From Advenella kashmirensis W13003 (GTDB taxonomy: Bacteria; Pseudomonadota; Gammaproteobacteria; Burkholderiales; Burkholderiaceae_B), in assembly GCF_000506985.1 (NCBI RefSeq), contig NZ_KI650979.1, positions 1,240,710 through 1,304,709 on the forward strand: a DNA stretch of 64,000 bases. Direction: 5' to 3'. Positions 35,809 through 43,834 of this stretch are shown here, piece after piece (the first letter of the stretch is position 1; each line of letters opens with the position of its first letter). Made by a program: the position numbers and the translations under genes. The notes beneath the pieces are model-generated. The model had not been told where the DNA came from, did not search any database, and saw only the letters and a list, made by a program, of their open reading frames with translations.

Positions 35809-36765
35809 TCAGGATTGAAGCCGTGCTTTCCAGTGCGCGCGTATCTCGCCGTATTCGTAATGCAGCCGGTCGACCAGATCGGCAATGGCCGGTACGTCGT
35901 TGATGTCGCCTGCACCCTGGCCGCAACCCCAGATATCTTTCCACCGCTTGCTGCGGCCCTGCCCGGGGCGGGCTGTCGTGGCGGGCAGATTGTCCGGGGC
36001 CCGGCCGCTGGCCACGATACTGGGTTTCAGGTAATTGGCAGAGATGCCTGAAAAATAGGGGGTGTAGACAATGTCCGATGCGCTCGCCGAGACGATAGCG
36101 TCTTTATAGGCGGGCACAGCAGCGGACTCGCGGGTAGCAATGAAGCGCGAGCCCATATAGACATAATCGGCGCCCATCACCTGTGCCGACAGGATAGAAC
36201 GGCCGTTGGTGATCGCGCCGGCCAAAACCAGCGGGCCATCATAGAACGCGCGTACTTCATTGAGCAAGGCAAAGGGACTCAGCGCGCCGGCGTGCCCCCC
36301 GGCGCCGGCGGACACCAGGATCAGACCGTCAACGCCGTCGCCGATGGCCTTGCGGGCATGCCGGGCGGAGGTAACGTCGTGAAGCACCAGGCCGCCCCAG
36401 GCATGGACCCGTTTGACCACGGCGGCGGGCGAGGCCAGACTGGTAATCACCAGCGGGACCCTGAACTGTTCGAGTACATCTACATCGGCCCACAGCCGGT
36501 CATTGGATTCCCGGATTACCAGGTTAACGGCAAAGGGGGCAGCACAGTGTCCCGGGTTTTGTTCCGCATGGTCTGCCAGTGCAGTTGTGATGCGTTCCAG
36601 CCATATCGCCAGCTCCGCCTGCGGCCGTGCGTTCAGTGCCGGAAACGCGCCGACGATGCCGCTTTTGCATTGGGCGATCACCATGTCCGGATTTGAAACG
36701 ATAAACATGGGCGCGCATACCACTGGCAGGCGTAATGAGGCGAGTCGTTTTCTGACTTCATCCAT
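35809..36765 (-). CDS. Nitronate monooxygenase-like FMN enzyme
   Basis: A 318-residue FMN-dependent TIM barrel. It has the N-terminal PVVCAPMFIVSNPDMVIAQ, the phosphate-binding and active-site loop VSAGAGGHAGALSPFALLNE with the conserved histidine, and LAGAITNGRSILSAQVMGAD then YMGSRFIAT. The start at 36765 follows GGAG; the longer frame is rejected. Known members oxidise alkyl nitronates, but many cluster with acyl-CoA genes and their real substrates are unknown. Here it lies between the acyl-CoA synthetase and the thiolase-fold gene of one operon. Confidence 0.88.
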   Translation of the reverse strand: MDEVRKRLASLRLPVVCAPMFIVSNPDMVIAQCKSGIVGAFPALNARPQAELAIWLERITTALADHAEQNPGHCAAPFAVNLVIRESNDRLWADVDVLEQFRVPLVITSLASPAAVVKRVHAWGGLVLHDVTSARHARKAIGDGVDGLILVSAGAGGHAGALSPFALLNEVRAFYDGPLVLAGAITNGRSILSAQVMGADYVYMGSRFIATRESAAVPAYKDAIVSASASDIVYTPYFSGISANYLKPSIVASGRAPDNLPATTARPGQGRSKRWKDIWGCGQGAGDINDVPAIADLVDRLHYEYGEIRAHWKARLQS

Positions 36766-36829
36766 GAAGGTGTCTCCGAATATTTTGATGCGCGCCCTGC
36801 CGTGACAGGACGCGCTTATTGTTCTACTT

Positions 36830-38005
36830 CTACAGCGTGGCCTGCGTGCCCAGCACGGCCGTGGCCTGGCTCGACAGCGTACCGCCGTTGCCATGCACCA
36901 GGGCGATCCGGGCGTTGTCGATTTGTCGCTCGCCACATTGGCCGCGCAACTGGCGCACCGCTTCGATCATGATAAATGCGCCATACATCCCCGGATGCAC
37001 GCAGGACAGGCCGCCGCCGTTGGTATTGACCGGAAGGCGACCGCCCGGGGCAATGCCGCCATCCCGGACAAATGCCGCGGCTTCGCCTTTTTTGCAGAAG
37101 CCGAGGTCTTCCAGAAACAGCAGCGTATTGATCGTGAACGCGTCGTACAGTTCTGCCACATCGACATCGGCGGGCGTGACGCCGGCCATCTCGAACGCGC
37201 GCGCGCCCGAGTCGCGTGCCGCAGTCACCGTCAGGTCCGGCATGGCCGAGATCTGTTTGTTCCATGTTGCGGTCGCACTCCCCAGGATATACGCCGGTTT
37301 CTGCGGCAGGTCCCTGGCCCGGTCGGCGCGGACCATCACGAATGCACCAGCTCCATCGGTCACCAGACAGCTATCCAGCACCGATAGGGGGTCCGATACC
37401 ATCCGCGCGTTCAGGACATCATCAATCGACAGGGGATCGCGGCGAAAGGCTTCGGGATTCAGTTGCGCCCACTTGCGTGCGGCAACCGCCACTTCGGCCA
37501 GATCGCGCCGCGTGGCACCGTACTGATGCATGTACCGTCGTGCTGCCAGGGCATAGGAGGTCAGCGGCTGCAGGGGTTCATACACTTCTTCGAAAGGATG
37601 GGGCTCAAGCTGGCGGCGCGCGCGCTTGATTTCCGAGCGGTTCATGACCGCCGTGCGCTGGGTGCTGCCGTAGCACACAAGCACTGCATCGCACTGGCCG
37701 CTGGCCAGGGCCAGCAGGGCCGGCATGGTATGCGATACAAAGCTGGAACCGCCGATCATGGTGCTATCGACAAAGCGCGGATTCAGTCCCAGGTATTCGA
37801 CCACCGATAACGGCCACATGGCCGAAGAGCTGCTGGCTGTTGCCAGGCCGTCGATATCGGACATGCGCAGCCCGGCGTCGGCTACGGCCTTGTGGCTGGC
37901 TTCGGCCAGGATCTCCATTTCCGTACGCCCTTTTGCTTCGCCGCAGCCGGCCTGGCCCACACCGACGATGGCCACGGCACCTCTTAACTGTTTGAGTGAA
38001 ATCAT
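36830..38005 (-). CDS. Thiolase-fold protein without catalytic cysteines (Ltp2/SCP-x type, candidate retro-aldolase)
   Basis: A 391-residue thiolase-superfamily protein closest in layout to SCP-x/lipid-transfer thiolases. Where thiolases carry the nucleophilic Cys (CAxG), residues 81-89 read STMIGGSSF. The second cysteine (CxxGLGG in SCP-x) is replaced in VHGNGGTLSS (370-379). The GHP histidine is kept as VHPG (His337) and YDAFT is present near 287. The same losses mark Ltp2, a retro-aldolase of steroid side-chain breakdown that works with a DUF35 partner. The gene overlaps the DUF35 gene by 4 bases. Claisen thiolysis is therefore unlikely; aldol cleavage is my inference. Confidence 0.85.
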   Translation of the reverse strand: MISLKQLRGAVAIVGVGQAGCGEAKGRTEMEILAEASHKAVADAGLRMSDIDGLATASSSSAMWPLSVVEYLGLNPRFVDSTMIGGSSFVSHTMPALLALASGQCDAVLVCYGSTQRTAVMNRSEIKRARRQLEPHPFEEVYEPLQPLTSYALAARRYMHQYGATRRDLAEVAVAARKWAQLNPEAFRRDPLSIDDVLNARMVSDPLSVLDSCLVTDGAGAFVMVRADRARDLPQKPAYILGSATATWNKQISAMPDLTVTAARDSGARAFEMAGVTPADVDVAELYDAFTINTLLFLEDLGFCKKGEAAAFVRDGGIAPGGRLPVNTNGGGLSCVHPGMYGAFIMIEAVRQLRGQCGERQIDNARIALVHGNGGTLSSQATAVLGTQATL

Positions 38006-38409
38006 TGGTCGCGTCCTCTTTTCTTCATCAGTAACACAGGGCCGCTGTCGGTCTGTTCGATATAAGCCTGAACCGGCATGTCAATGTCGATTTCATCAGG
38101 CGCCACGTCTTCGATCCGGGACATGCAACGCACACCTTCTTCGAGGTCGACCAGAACGACGTTATAGTCGCCGCCGGCCTCGGGCTTGCGGCGAACGATG
38201 CTGTAGGAATAGATCACGCCTTTGCCGCTGGCTTCGACCCATTCCAGCCTGTCCGACCCGCAATGCGGACAATAGGCCCTCGGATAAAAAACATAATGGC
38301 TGCACGCGGCGCAACATTGAATGACAAAGCGGCCTTCAGCCAAATGGCGGAAGTATGTTTGCTGTACGCCGGGCGTGCCGGCGTCGGTCTTATCGATGGT
38401 ATTAACCAT
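38002..38409 (-). CDS. DUF35 zinc-ribbon/OB-fold acyl-CoA-associated protein
   Basis: A 135-residue protein with an N-terminal rubredoxin-like zinc ribbon, CAAC...CPHC (about 34-51), and an OB-fold domain (GKGVIYSYSIVRRKPEAGGDY onward). DUF35 proteins bind thiolase-fold partners, as ChsH2 does with Ltp2, and may help position acyl-CoA. It overlaps both neighbours (4 bases with the thiolase-fold gene, 8 with the MaoC gene), implying a stoichiometric three-subunit complex. Family certain, partnership inferred from gene order. Confidence 0.92.
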   Translation of the reverse strand: MVNTIDKTDAGTPGVQQTYFRHLAEGRFVIQCCAACSHYVFYPRAYCPHCGSDRLEWVEASGKGVIYSYSIVRRKPEAGGDYNVVLVDLEEGVRCMSRIEDVAPDEIDIDMPVQAYIEQTDSGPVLLMKKRGRDQ

Positions 38410-39274
38410 GTTGTGTACTCCTTAATTCGGCGTAGCCATTGTCCAGTACCTTGACACCGCGCTCCGGCACCGAGGCGCGAAAGGAAACCTGATCGCCGTC
38501 GTGCCACACGTCCACGACGATGTTCTCTCCCGGATAGACGGGCGAGGAGAATCTCGCGGCGATTTTGCCAAGACGGGTCGCATCGTAATCGCAAACCGCC
38601 TGTAAAAGAGCGTGCGTGGCGACGCCGAACGTGCACAGACCGTGCAGGATAGGTTGTTTGAAACCAGCGGACGCTGCTACATCGGGATCGACATGCAGCG
38701 GGTTGTAGTCCACGTTCAGACGATACAGCAATGCCGACTGCGGCAGTGTCGGCAATGCAATCTGGTGGTCGGGCGGGCGTTCCGGCAGCGGGTGGGGCCG
38801 TGCCACGGGGCCGGCCGGACCGCCGAAGCCGCCGTTGGCGCGACAGAAGGAGGTGGCGTTCAGTGTCGCCAGCAACCGGCCTGTCGCTTCATTGTAGATT
38901 TTTCGCTCGACATAGACGAGGGCGCCTTTGCCTTCACCCTTGTCAATCACATCTGTGATACGGTTCACTCCCCGCACCGTTGCCGAGGCGGGAAAAGGCT
39001 CGTGGATTTGCACCGATTGTTCGCCATGCACGACGTGCTTGCGATCAATGCCCGATTCGGGATTGGCATTCCACGCGCCCGGGTGACCAAGCACGACGGC
39101 AAAGCTGGGCAACACTGCCAGGTTTTTCTCATAGACATAGGCAAGCTGTTTTCTGTCCATGGGGTCCGCGCCCAGCCCCACGCCAAGCGCATAGAGGATG
39201 ACGTCTTTGAAATCGTAGGTCTGAACGGTGTCCTGAAAGGGCCAGTTGAGCAGTTTTTCTCGATCAATGGTCAT
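38402..39274 (-). CDS. MaoC-family (R)-specific enoyl-CoA hydratase (hydratase-2, double hot-dog)
   Basis: A 290-residue protein with two hot-dog domains. The N-terminal half is degenerate (YDFKDVILYALGVGLGADPM). The C-terminal half has the hydratase-2 motif YRLNVDYNPLHVDPDVAASA followed by GFKQPILHGLCTFG, with the catalytic Asp and His in DYNPLH. This architecture is that of the hydratase part of peroxisomal MFE-2. Together with the SDR gene upstream it is like a split MFE-2, and with DUF35 and the thiolase fold it is like the ChsH1/ChsH2/Ltp2 hydratase-aldolase. Confidence 0.92.
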   Translation of the reverse strand: MTIDREKLLNWPFQDTVQTYDFKDVILYALGVGLGADPMDRKQLAYVYEKNLAVLPSFAVVLGHPGAWNANPESGIDRKHVVHGEQSVQIHEPFPASATVRGVNRITDVIDKGEGKGALVYVERKIYNEATGRLLATLNATSFCRANGGFGGPAGPVARPHPLPERPPDHQIALPTLPQSALLYRLNVDYNPLHVDPDVAASAGFKQPILHGLCTFGVATHALLQAVCDYDATRLGKIAARFSSPVYPGENIVVDVWHDGDQVSFRASVPERGVKVLDNGYAELRSTQHG

Positions 39275-39285
39275 CGCGTCAGCCT

Positions 39286-40218
39286 CTAGATCGCTTCCCA
39301 GGCAAACACATCGCGCGTGCGTTCAAGCGGGGTAAACGCCGTCGCCCACGCTTTGGGCAATTGCTGCGCTACTGTCTGGGGAGTCCAGCCGTCGGCACGG
39401 TGCAGCGTGCGGATGGGGCGTGTCTGATTGTAAAGATAGAATTCATTGCCGCGGGCGCCCAGGATCTGGCCCGAGACGTCCCTGGCCGCGTCGCTCGCCA
39501 GGAAAACGGCAAGGGGTGCGATCTGTTCCGGCCGGGTCTGCTGCCTGCGTTTGGCCAGATTGGCTTCTTTTTCTTCCGGCGTGGCACCTGGCACGGATTC
39601 GATCATGCGACTGAACGCGCTGGGCGCAATACAGTTGGAACGCACATTGAAGCGGCTCATTTCCATGGCCAGGGAACGGGACAGGCCTGCGATACCCAGT
39701 TTGGCAGCCGCGTAATTGGCCTGGCCGATACTGCCGATCAGGCCGCTGGTGGACACCATATGCACGAACGCCCCTGATTCCTGCTTGCGGAATATTTCGG
39801 CTGCCGCACGACTCACGTTAAAGCTGCCGTACAAGTGAACCTTGATAACTGCATCCCACTGTTCGAAGGTCATCTTGTGAAAAATGGAGTCTCGCAGAAT
39901 GCCGGCGTTGTTCACGACGATATCGACAGTGCCGAACTCTTTGGCAGCCTGAGCGACCATATCACGCATGCTATCGTGGTCGGCGACGCTGTTGAAATTG
40001 GCGATCGCGGCGCCGCCATTTGCGATAATTTCCTGGACTGTCTGGCTGGCCGGCGCATTGTCGTTACCTTCGCCATCCAGCGATGCGCCCATGTCGTTCG
40101 CCACGACAGAGGCGCCTTCGGCAGCCATCATCAAGGCAATCTCACGGCCGATGCCCCGGCCCGCGCCGGTCACGATTGCCACTTTTCCTTCCAGTAAACC
40201 TTTGCGTTGTGCATTCAT
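39286..40218 (-). CDS. SDR-family (3R)-hydroxyacyl-CoA dehydrogenase-like protein
   Basis: A classical short-chain dehydrogenase of about 310 residues. NAD-binding motif VTGAGRGIGREIAL, then NNAGIL, catalytic Ser in VSTSGLIGSIG and YxxxK as YAAAK. The C-terminal extension after residue 235 (to WEAI) is longer than in ordinary SDRs and resembles the dehydrogenase of MFE-2. I prefer the second Met (40218), as AAAGGG then stands at good spacing; the first Met is at 40224. It lies 11 bases before the hydratase-2 gene. Substrate stereochemistry (3R) is inferred from that neighbour. Confidence 0.9.
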   Translation of the reverse strand: MNAQRKGLLEGKVAIVTGAGRGIGREIALMMAAEGASVVANDMGASLDGEGNDNAPASQTVQEIIANGGAAIANFNSVADHDSMRDMVAQAAKEFGTVDIVVNNAGILRDSIFHKMTFEQWDAVIKVHLYGSFNVSRAAAEIFRKQESGAFVHMVSTSGLIGSIGQANYAAAKLGIAGLSRSLAMEMSRFNVRSNCIAPSAFSRMIESVPGATPEEKEANLAKRRQQTRPEQIAPLAVFLASDAARDVSGQILGARGNEFYLYNQTRPIRTLHRADGWTPQTVAQQLPKAWATAFTPLERTRDVFAWEAI

Positions 40219-40341
40219 CTCCATACCCTTTGTTTATTTATAGAATCATTTATACATGATGACATTTGTGATCGGCAACAAGATAATCCGGTTGCCGGTC
40301 ATGTCGTTCAGGCGCTCAACTGCAGGGCTGCGCAACAGCGG

Positions 40342-41526
40342 TCATGCTGTCGTCGCCTGTAACGAGGTATCAGTCGGACGAGGACCGTATTGAGAAAACG
40401 AGCGCTCGAATACGCCTTCTGCAATGCGGTTTTTCAGAATTTCGATTGAGCCGCCGGCAATCATCCAGCCGCGGATACGGCGCACACAATACTCGACCAG
40501 ATTTTCCTGGGAAAAGCCCATTCCGCCCATGACCTGCAGCGCTTCATTTGCCGCGAACCAGCCTGCCTGATTGCAGGCCAGTTTGGCCATGGCTGTACTC
40601 TGGGCCGATGGCAGTCCGTGCTCACCTTCCAGCGCCGCCTTGTAAAGCAGCAACTGCGCTGATTCCAGTTGCATCCACATATCTGCGAATTTCCACTGGA
40701 TTCCCTGGAACTCGCAGAGCTTTTTATTGAATTGCTCGCGCATGGCGGTATGTTCCTTCGCCTGGTTGAAGGCATATCGCCCCAGTGCGAGGGAACGCGA
40801 GGCATTTCCCAGTCGTTCGACGTTGAAACCGGAAATCTGCCTTTTGAATCCGCCGGGGCCCAGCAGGACATTGGCGGCAGGAATCCGGGCGTCCTCGAAA
40901 TACAACTGACACCATTGTTCGCCGTTCATGAAATCGGCCGGCTTGCCGATCGTGAAGCCCGGTGTGCCGCGTTCAATCAGCACAGAGCCGATTCCGTCCA
41001 GGCCCGGGCCAAACCGCAAGTAAACCAGAAACAGATCTGCGTCCGGACTGTTGGTCGAGAATACTTTACTGCCGTTGATCAGGTAATCGTTGCCGTCCTT
41101 GCGCGCGCTTGTTTGCAGTTGCGTCACCGCCGAGCCCGCTCCGGGCTCTGTCATGCCTAGCGCGATCACTTTTTTTCCGCCCAGCAGATCGGGCAGAAAG
41201 CGTTCTTTTTGTTCCGCCGTGGCATATTCGACAAAGGTGCGGATCGGTCCGAAATTGCCCGCCTGAACAATGTCGGCGCTTTTCGGGCACGACAGGGCAA
41301 CTTGCTGGATCGCAAGCACCGCGTGCATCAGGGTTCCGCCATGCCCGCCGTCTTTCTCTGAAAAGGTAATGCCCAGCAGCCCGTTATCAGCGATTTTTTT
41401 TGCCGTTTCCCATGGGTACGACTTGGAATGGGCGCGTTCCAATGCCCCCGGCGCCAATTCCTGCCGGGCAAAACGAGCCACCGAATCAGAGAAAGCCCGG
41501 TGCTCCTCGTTGAGTTGAAAATCCAT
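40342..41526 (-). CDS. Acyl-CoA dehydrogenase with relocated catalytic base
   Basis: A 394-residue FAD flavoprotein of the acyl-CoA dehydrogenase superfamily, first gene of the eight-gene operon. It shows ALGMTEPGAGSAVTQLQTSA (substrate/FAD loop) and the quinone-pathway C-terminal domain QVMGGMGFSQENLVEYCVRR. The usual catalytic glutamate (IYEGTS in medium-chain enzymes) is Gly358 in MIAGGSIEI. A glutamate stands at the alternative position, Glu237 in FNVERL, as in isovaleryl-CoA dehydrogenase. I infer an active dehydrogenase for a branched acyl-CoA, but a desulfinase-like or other role cannot be excluded. Confidence 0.9.
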   Translation of the reverse strand: MDFQLNEEHRAFSDSVARFARQELAPGALERAHSKSYPWETAKKIADNGLLGITFSEKDGGHGGTLMHAVLAIQQVALSCPKSADIVQAGNFGPIRTFVEYATAEQKERFLPDLLGGKKVIALGMTEPGAGSAVTQLQTSARKDGNDYLINGSKVFSTNSPDADLFLVYLRFGPGLDGIGSVLIERGTPGFTIGKPADFMNGEQWCQLYFEDARIPAANVLLGPGGFKRQISGFNVERLGNASRSLALGRYAFNQAKEHTAMREQFNKKLCEFQGIQWKFADMWMQLESAQLLLYKAALEGEHGLPSAQSTAMAKLACNQAGWFAANEALQVMGGMGFSQENLVEYCVRRIRGWMIAGGSIEILKNRIAEGVFERSFSQYGPRPTDTSLQATTA

Positions 41527-41577
41527 TTAACATCCTTGATGATTAGTTGTCAGGATGATGGTAATCAAGTCTTCGTA

Positions 41578-41596
41578 TAATGAATACTTCGAAATG
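41578..41596. promoter_or_regulatory. Candidate LysR-binding element A
   Basis: A 19-base stretch in the divergent acyl-CoA dehydrogenase/lysR spacer that recurs with 16 matches at 45123. Core: ATGAATACTTC. Confidence 0.45.
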
Positions 41597-41651
41597 CGCA
41601 CAGTGATATGATAAAAAATCATTGGTTTGATTTTCACAAGGACCCGCGTTC

Positions 41652-42563
41652 ATGGTGCGTCACCTTCCCCCGCTGAATCCCCTGCGCGTTTTTGAAGCGG
41701 TCGCCCGTCATAAAAACCTGACGCTGGCTGCCAAAGAACTGCACGTGACGCAATCGGCAGTCAGCCGGCAGATCGCCACGCTGGAAACCTATGTCGGTAC
41801 GCCGCTCATCATGCGGGAAAGCCGGGGCGTTACCTTGACCCGGGCCGGGCAACGCTATGCCGAAGAAATTATTCCTGCCTTCGATAAGCTTGCCGAAGCC
41901 ACCGGCAAAGTCATGGAGAAGAATGTCCAGAGTGTGTTGCGGGTACGCACGTATACCACCTTTACCGCGAAGTGGCTGATTCCGCATCTGATGCATTTTC
42001 GCCAGCGTTATCCGGATATCGAGGTGCTCATCACCAATGCGGTGCCCACGGTCGACTTTGACCGGGACGGCGTCGATATTGCGATTCAGTATGGGGAGGG
42101 CGACTGGCCCGGCACGCAAAGCGATCTGCTATTCCGGGACGAACTGGAACCGGTCTGTTCTCCCCAGTTTCTGGCAGCCCATCCCGAGTCGCAGCACGAT
42201 CCGGCAGCCCTTTTGAAAGGGCCGTTGCTTTGCTCTCATTACCGGCGCAGCGATTGGGATGACTGGCTCAGTTTTGCGGATCTGGAAACGGTGGCAAAAA
42301 AAGCCGAGCGCATGAGTTTCAGTACATCGGTGCTGACCTGGCAGGCGGCCATGGACGGCCTGGGCCTGGCCGTCGGTCAAATTCCGCTGCTCAAGTCGGA
42401 GCTGGAAAGCGGACTGCTGGTGCGTCCTTTCGCCAGGCCCCAGTATCGCGACAGGGGGCATTATCTGGTCAGGCCGTCATTGCAGCGCCATTCGCGCAAA
42501 GTGACGGCGTTCAGAAACTGGATTTTGCAGGAAGTCCGGGATCCCGAAGAGAACCTGGTATAA
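41652..42563 (+). CDS. LysR-family regulator, GcvA-like
   Basis: A 303-residue regulator of the GcvA/AmpR branch: LNPLRVFEAVARHKNLTLAA, then LHVTQSAVSRQIATLETYVG (HTH), and the effector-domain pattern VRTYTTFTAKWLIPHLMHF. AAGGA precedes the ATG. It is divergent to the eight-gene acyl-CoA operon and leads into a rightward set of TctC, dehydrogenase and aldolase genes, so it may control both sides. The repeated element at 41578 and 45123 is a candidate binding site. Confidence 0.92.
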   Translation: MVRHLPPLNPLRVFEAVARHKNLTLAAKELHVTQSAVSRQIATLETYVGTPLIMRESRGVTLTRAGQRYAEEIIPAFDKLAEATGKVMEKNVQSVLRVRTYTTFTAKWLIPHLMHFRQRYPDIEVLITNAVPTVDFDRDGVDIAIQYGEGDWPGTQSDLLFRDELEPVCSPQFLAAHPESQHDPAALLKGPLLCSHYRRSDWDDWLSFADLETVAKKAERMSFSTSVLTWQAAMDGLGLAVGQIPLLKSELESGLLVRPFARPQYRDRGHYLVRPSLQRHSRKVTAFRNWILQEVRDPEENLV

Positions 42564-42753
42564 CCTGCGTGCACCCGCCGATCAGGTGTCTCCACAAGTA
42601 GGAAACAGCCGGGTATACAGGCCTTCCCCGGTTTCGCACTGATATGACTTTTCATCATGCCAGCGCACTAACTGGGAAGTACTCAGTTCATTCGTATTTC
42701 TTTACTATGCAAGTCGTCGAGCAGCAAAACTAACATAATATTGGAGACGACGA

Positions 42754-43743
42754 ATGAAGACTGATTTAAGGAGGATTCTGCGGGCAGCCGGGTTGGCACT
42801 GATGGTCAGCGCAGTGCCAGGTGTCCACGCCGCAGACGCAAATACATACCCGAATCACCCGATACGCCTGGTGGTGCCATTTCCCCCGGGAGCCGCTACC
42901 GATACTGTGGCGCGCCTGATCGCCAAGTCGATGTCGGACAATCTGAAGCAAACCATTGTCGTCGAGAACAAGGGCGGCGCAGGCGCGACCATTGGCGCTG
43001 CCTTTGTGGCCGGCGCCAAGCCCGATGGCTATACCTTGCTCGCGACAACGCAGGGTGTTCATATTTTCAACCCCGCCATTTACGCGGATCTCAGTTACGA
43101 TCCGCTGAAAAGCTTTACGCCGGTCAGCGAACTGGTCAGTTCGTCGCTGGTGTTTTCCGTCAGGTCCGATTCCCGCTTCAAAACCATGAAAGAGCTCATC
43201 GCCTATGCCAAAAAACATCCCGGTGAACTGAGCTATGCATCGGCAGGCCAGGGATCATCGTTGAACGCGGCGGGCGAGCTGCTGAAACACTATGCCGACG
43301 TCGATATTCTGCATGTTCCCTATCGGGGCGGCAACCCCGCCATGCAGGACTTCCTGGCCGGGCGGACCACGATGAATTCCTCCTATTATTCCTCGATCAT
43401 GTCTTACGCAAAAAGCGGAGCGGCAAGAGTATTGGCTGTCGGCAGCGAAAAGCGCCTGCCGCTTGCGCCGGACGTGCCCACCATGGTCGAGCTGGGCTAC
43501 CCCGAGTACAACTCCGATACCTGGACGGGAATTGCGGGCCCCGCCGGCATGCCCCCCGAGATCGTCAAGCGCCTGAACGCGGCAGCCAATGCCGCACTTG
43601 AAGCCAACCGGGCACAGCTGGAGAGCGAAGGGTATACCGTGCTGGGAGGAACGTCGGAAGCGATGCGGGAACGAATCGGGCGCGAGCTGACAACCGTGAC
43701 GCCGCTGCTCAAGAAGCTCTGGCCTGCGCCGCAGTCCAAATAG
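42754..43743 (+). CDS. Bug/TctC-family periplasmic solute-binding protein
   Basis: A 329-residue exported protein with a signal peptide of about 26 residues (ILRAAGLALMVSAVPGVHAA). The mature N-terminus is NHPIRLVVPFPPGAATDTVAR, and VVENKGGAGATIGAAFVAGA follows. GGAG stands before the ATG. No TctAB permease genes are present. It may capture a carboxylate that the adjacent acyl-CoA genes degrade. It is followed by the second acyl-CoA dehydrogenase on the same strand. Confidence 0.92.
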   Translation: MKTDLRRILRAAGLALMVSAVPGVHAADANTYPNHPIRLVVPFPPGAATDTVARLIAKSMSDNLKQTIVVENKGGAGATIGAAFVAGAKPDGYTLLATTQGVHIFNPAIYADLSYDPLKSFTPVSELVSSSLVFSVRSDSRFKTMKELIAYAKKHPGELSYASAGQGSSLNAAGELLKHYADVDILHVPYRGGNPAMQDFLAGRTTMNSSYYSSIMSYAKSGAARVLAVGSEKRLPLAPDVPTMVELGYPEYNSDTWTGIAGPAGMPPEIVKRLNAAANAALEANRAQLESEGYTVLGGTSEAMRERIGRELTTVTPLLKKLWPAPQSK

Positions 43744-43834
43744 AACGGGCGGGCAGCACGGCGTGGTGGATGTCGCCATGTTCGCTGCTGCCGTGTCGCA
43801 GGGATTCTGTTCAAAGAAAGGAGGGAAAGTGGAT

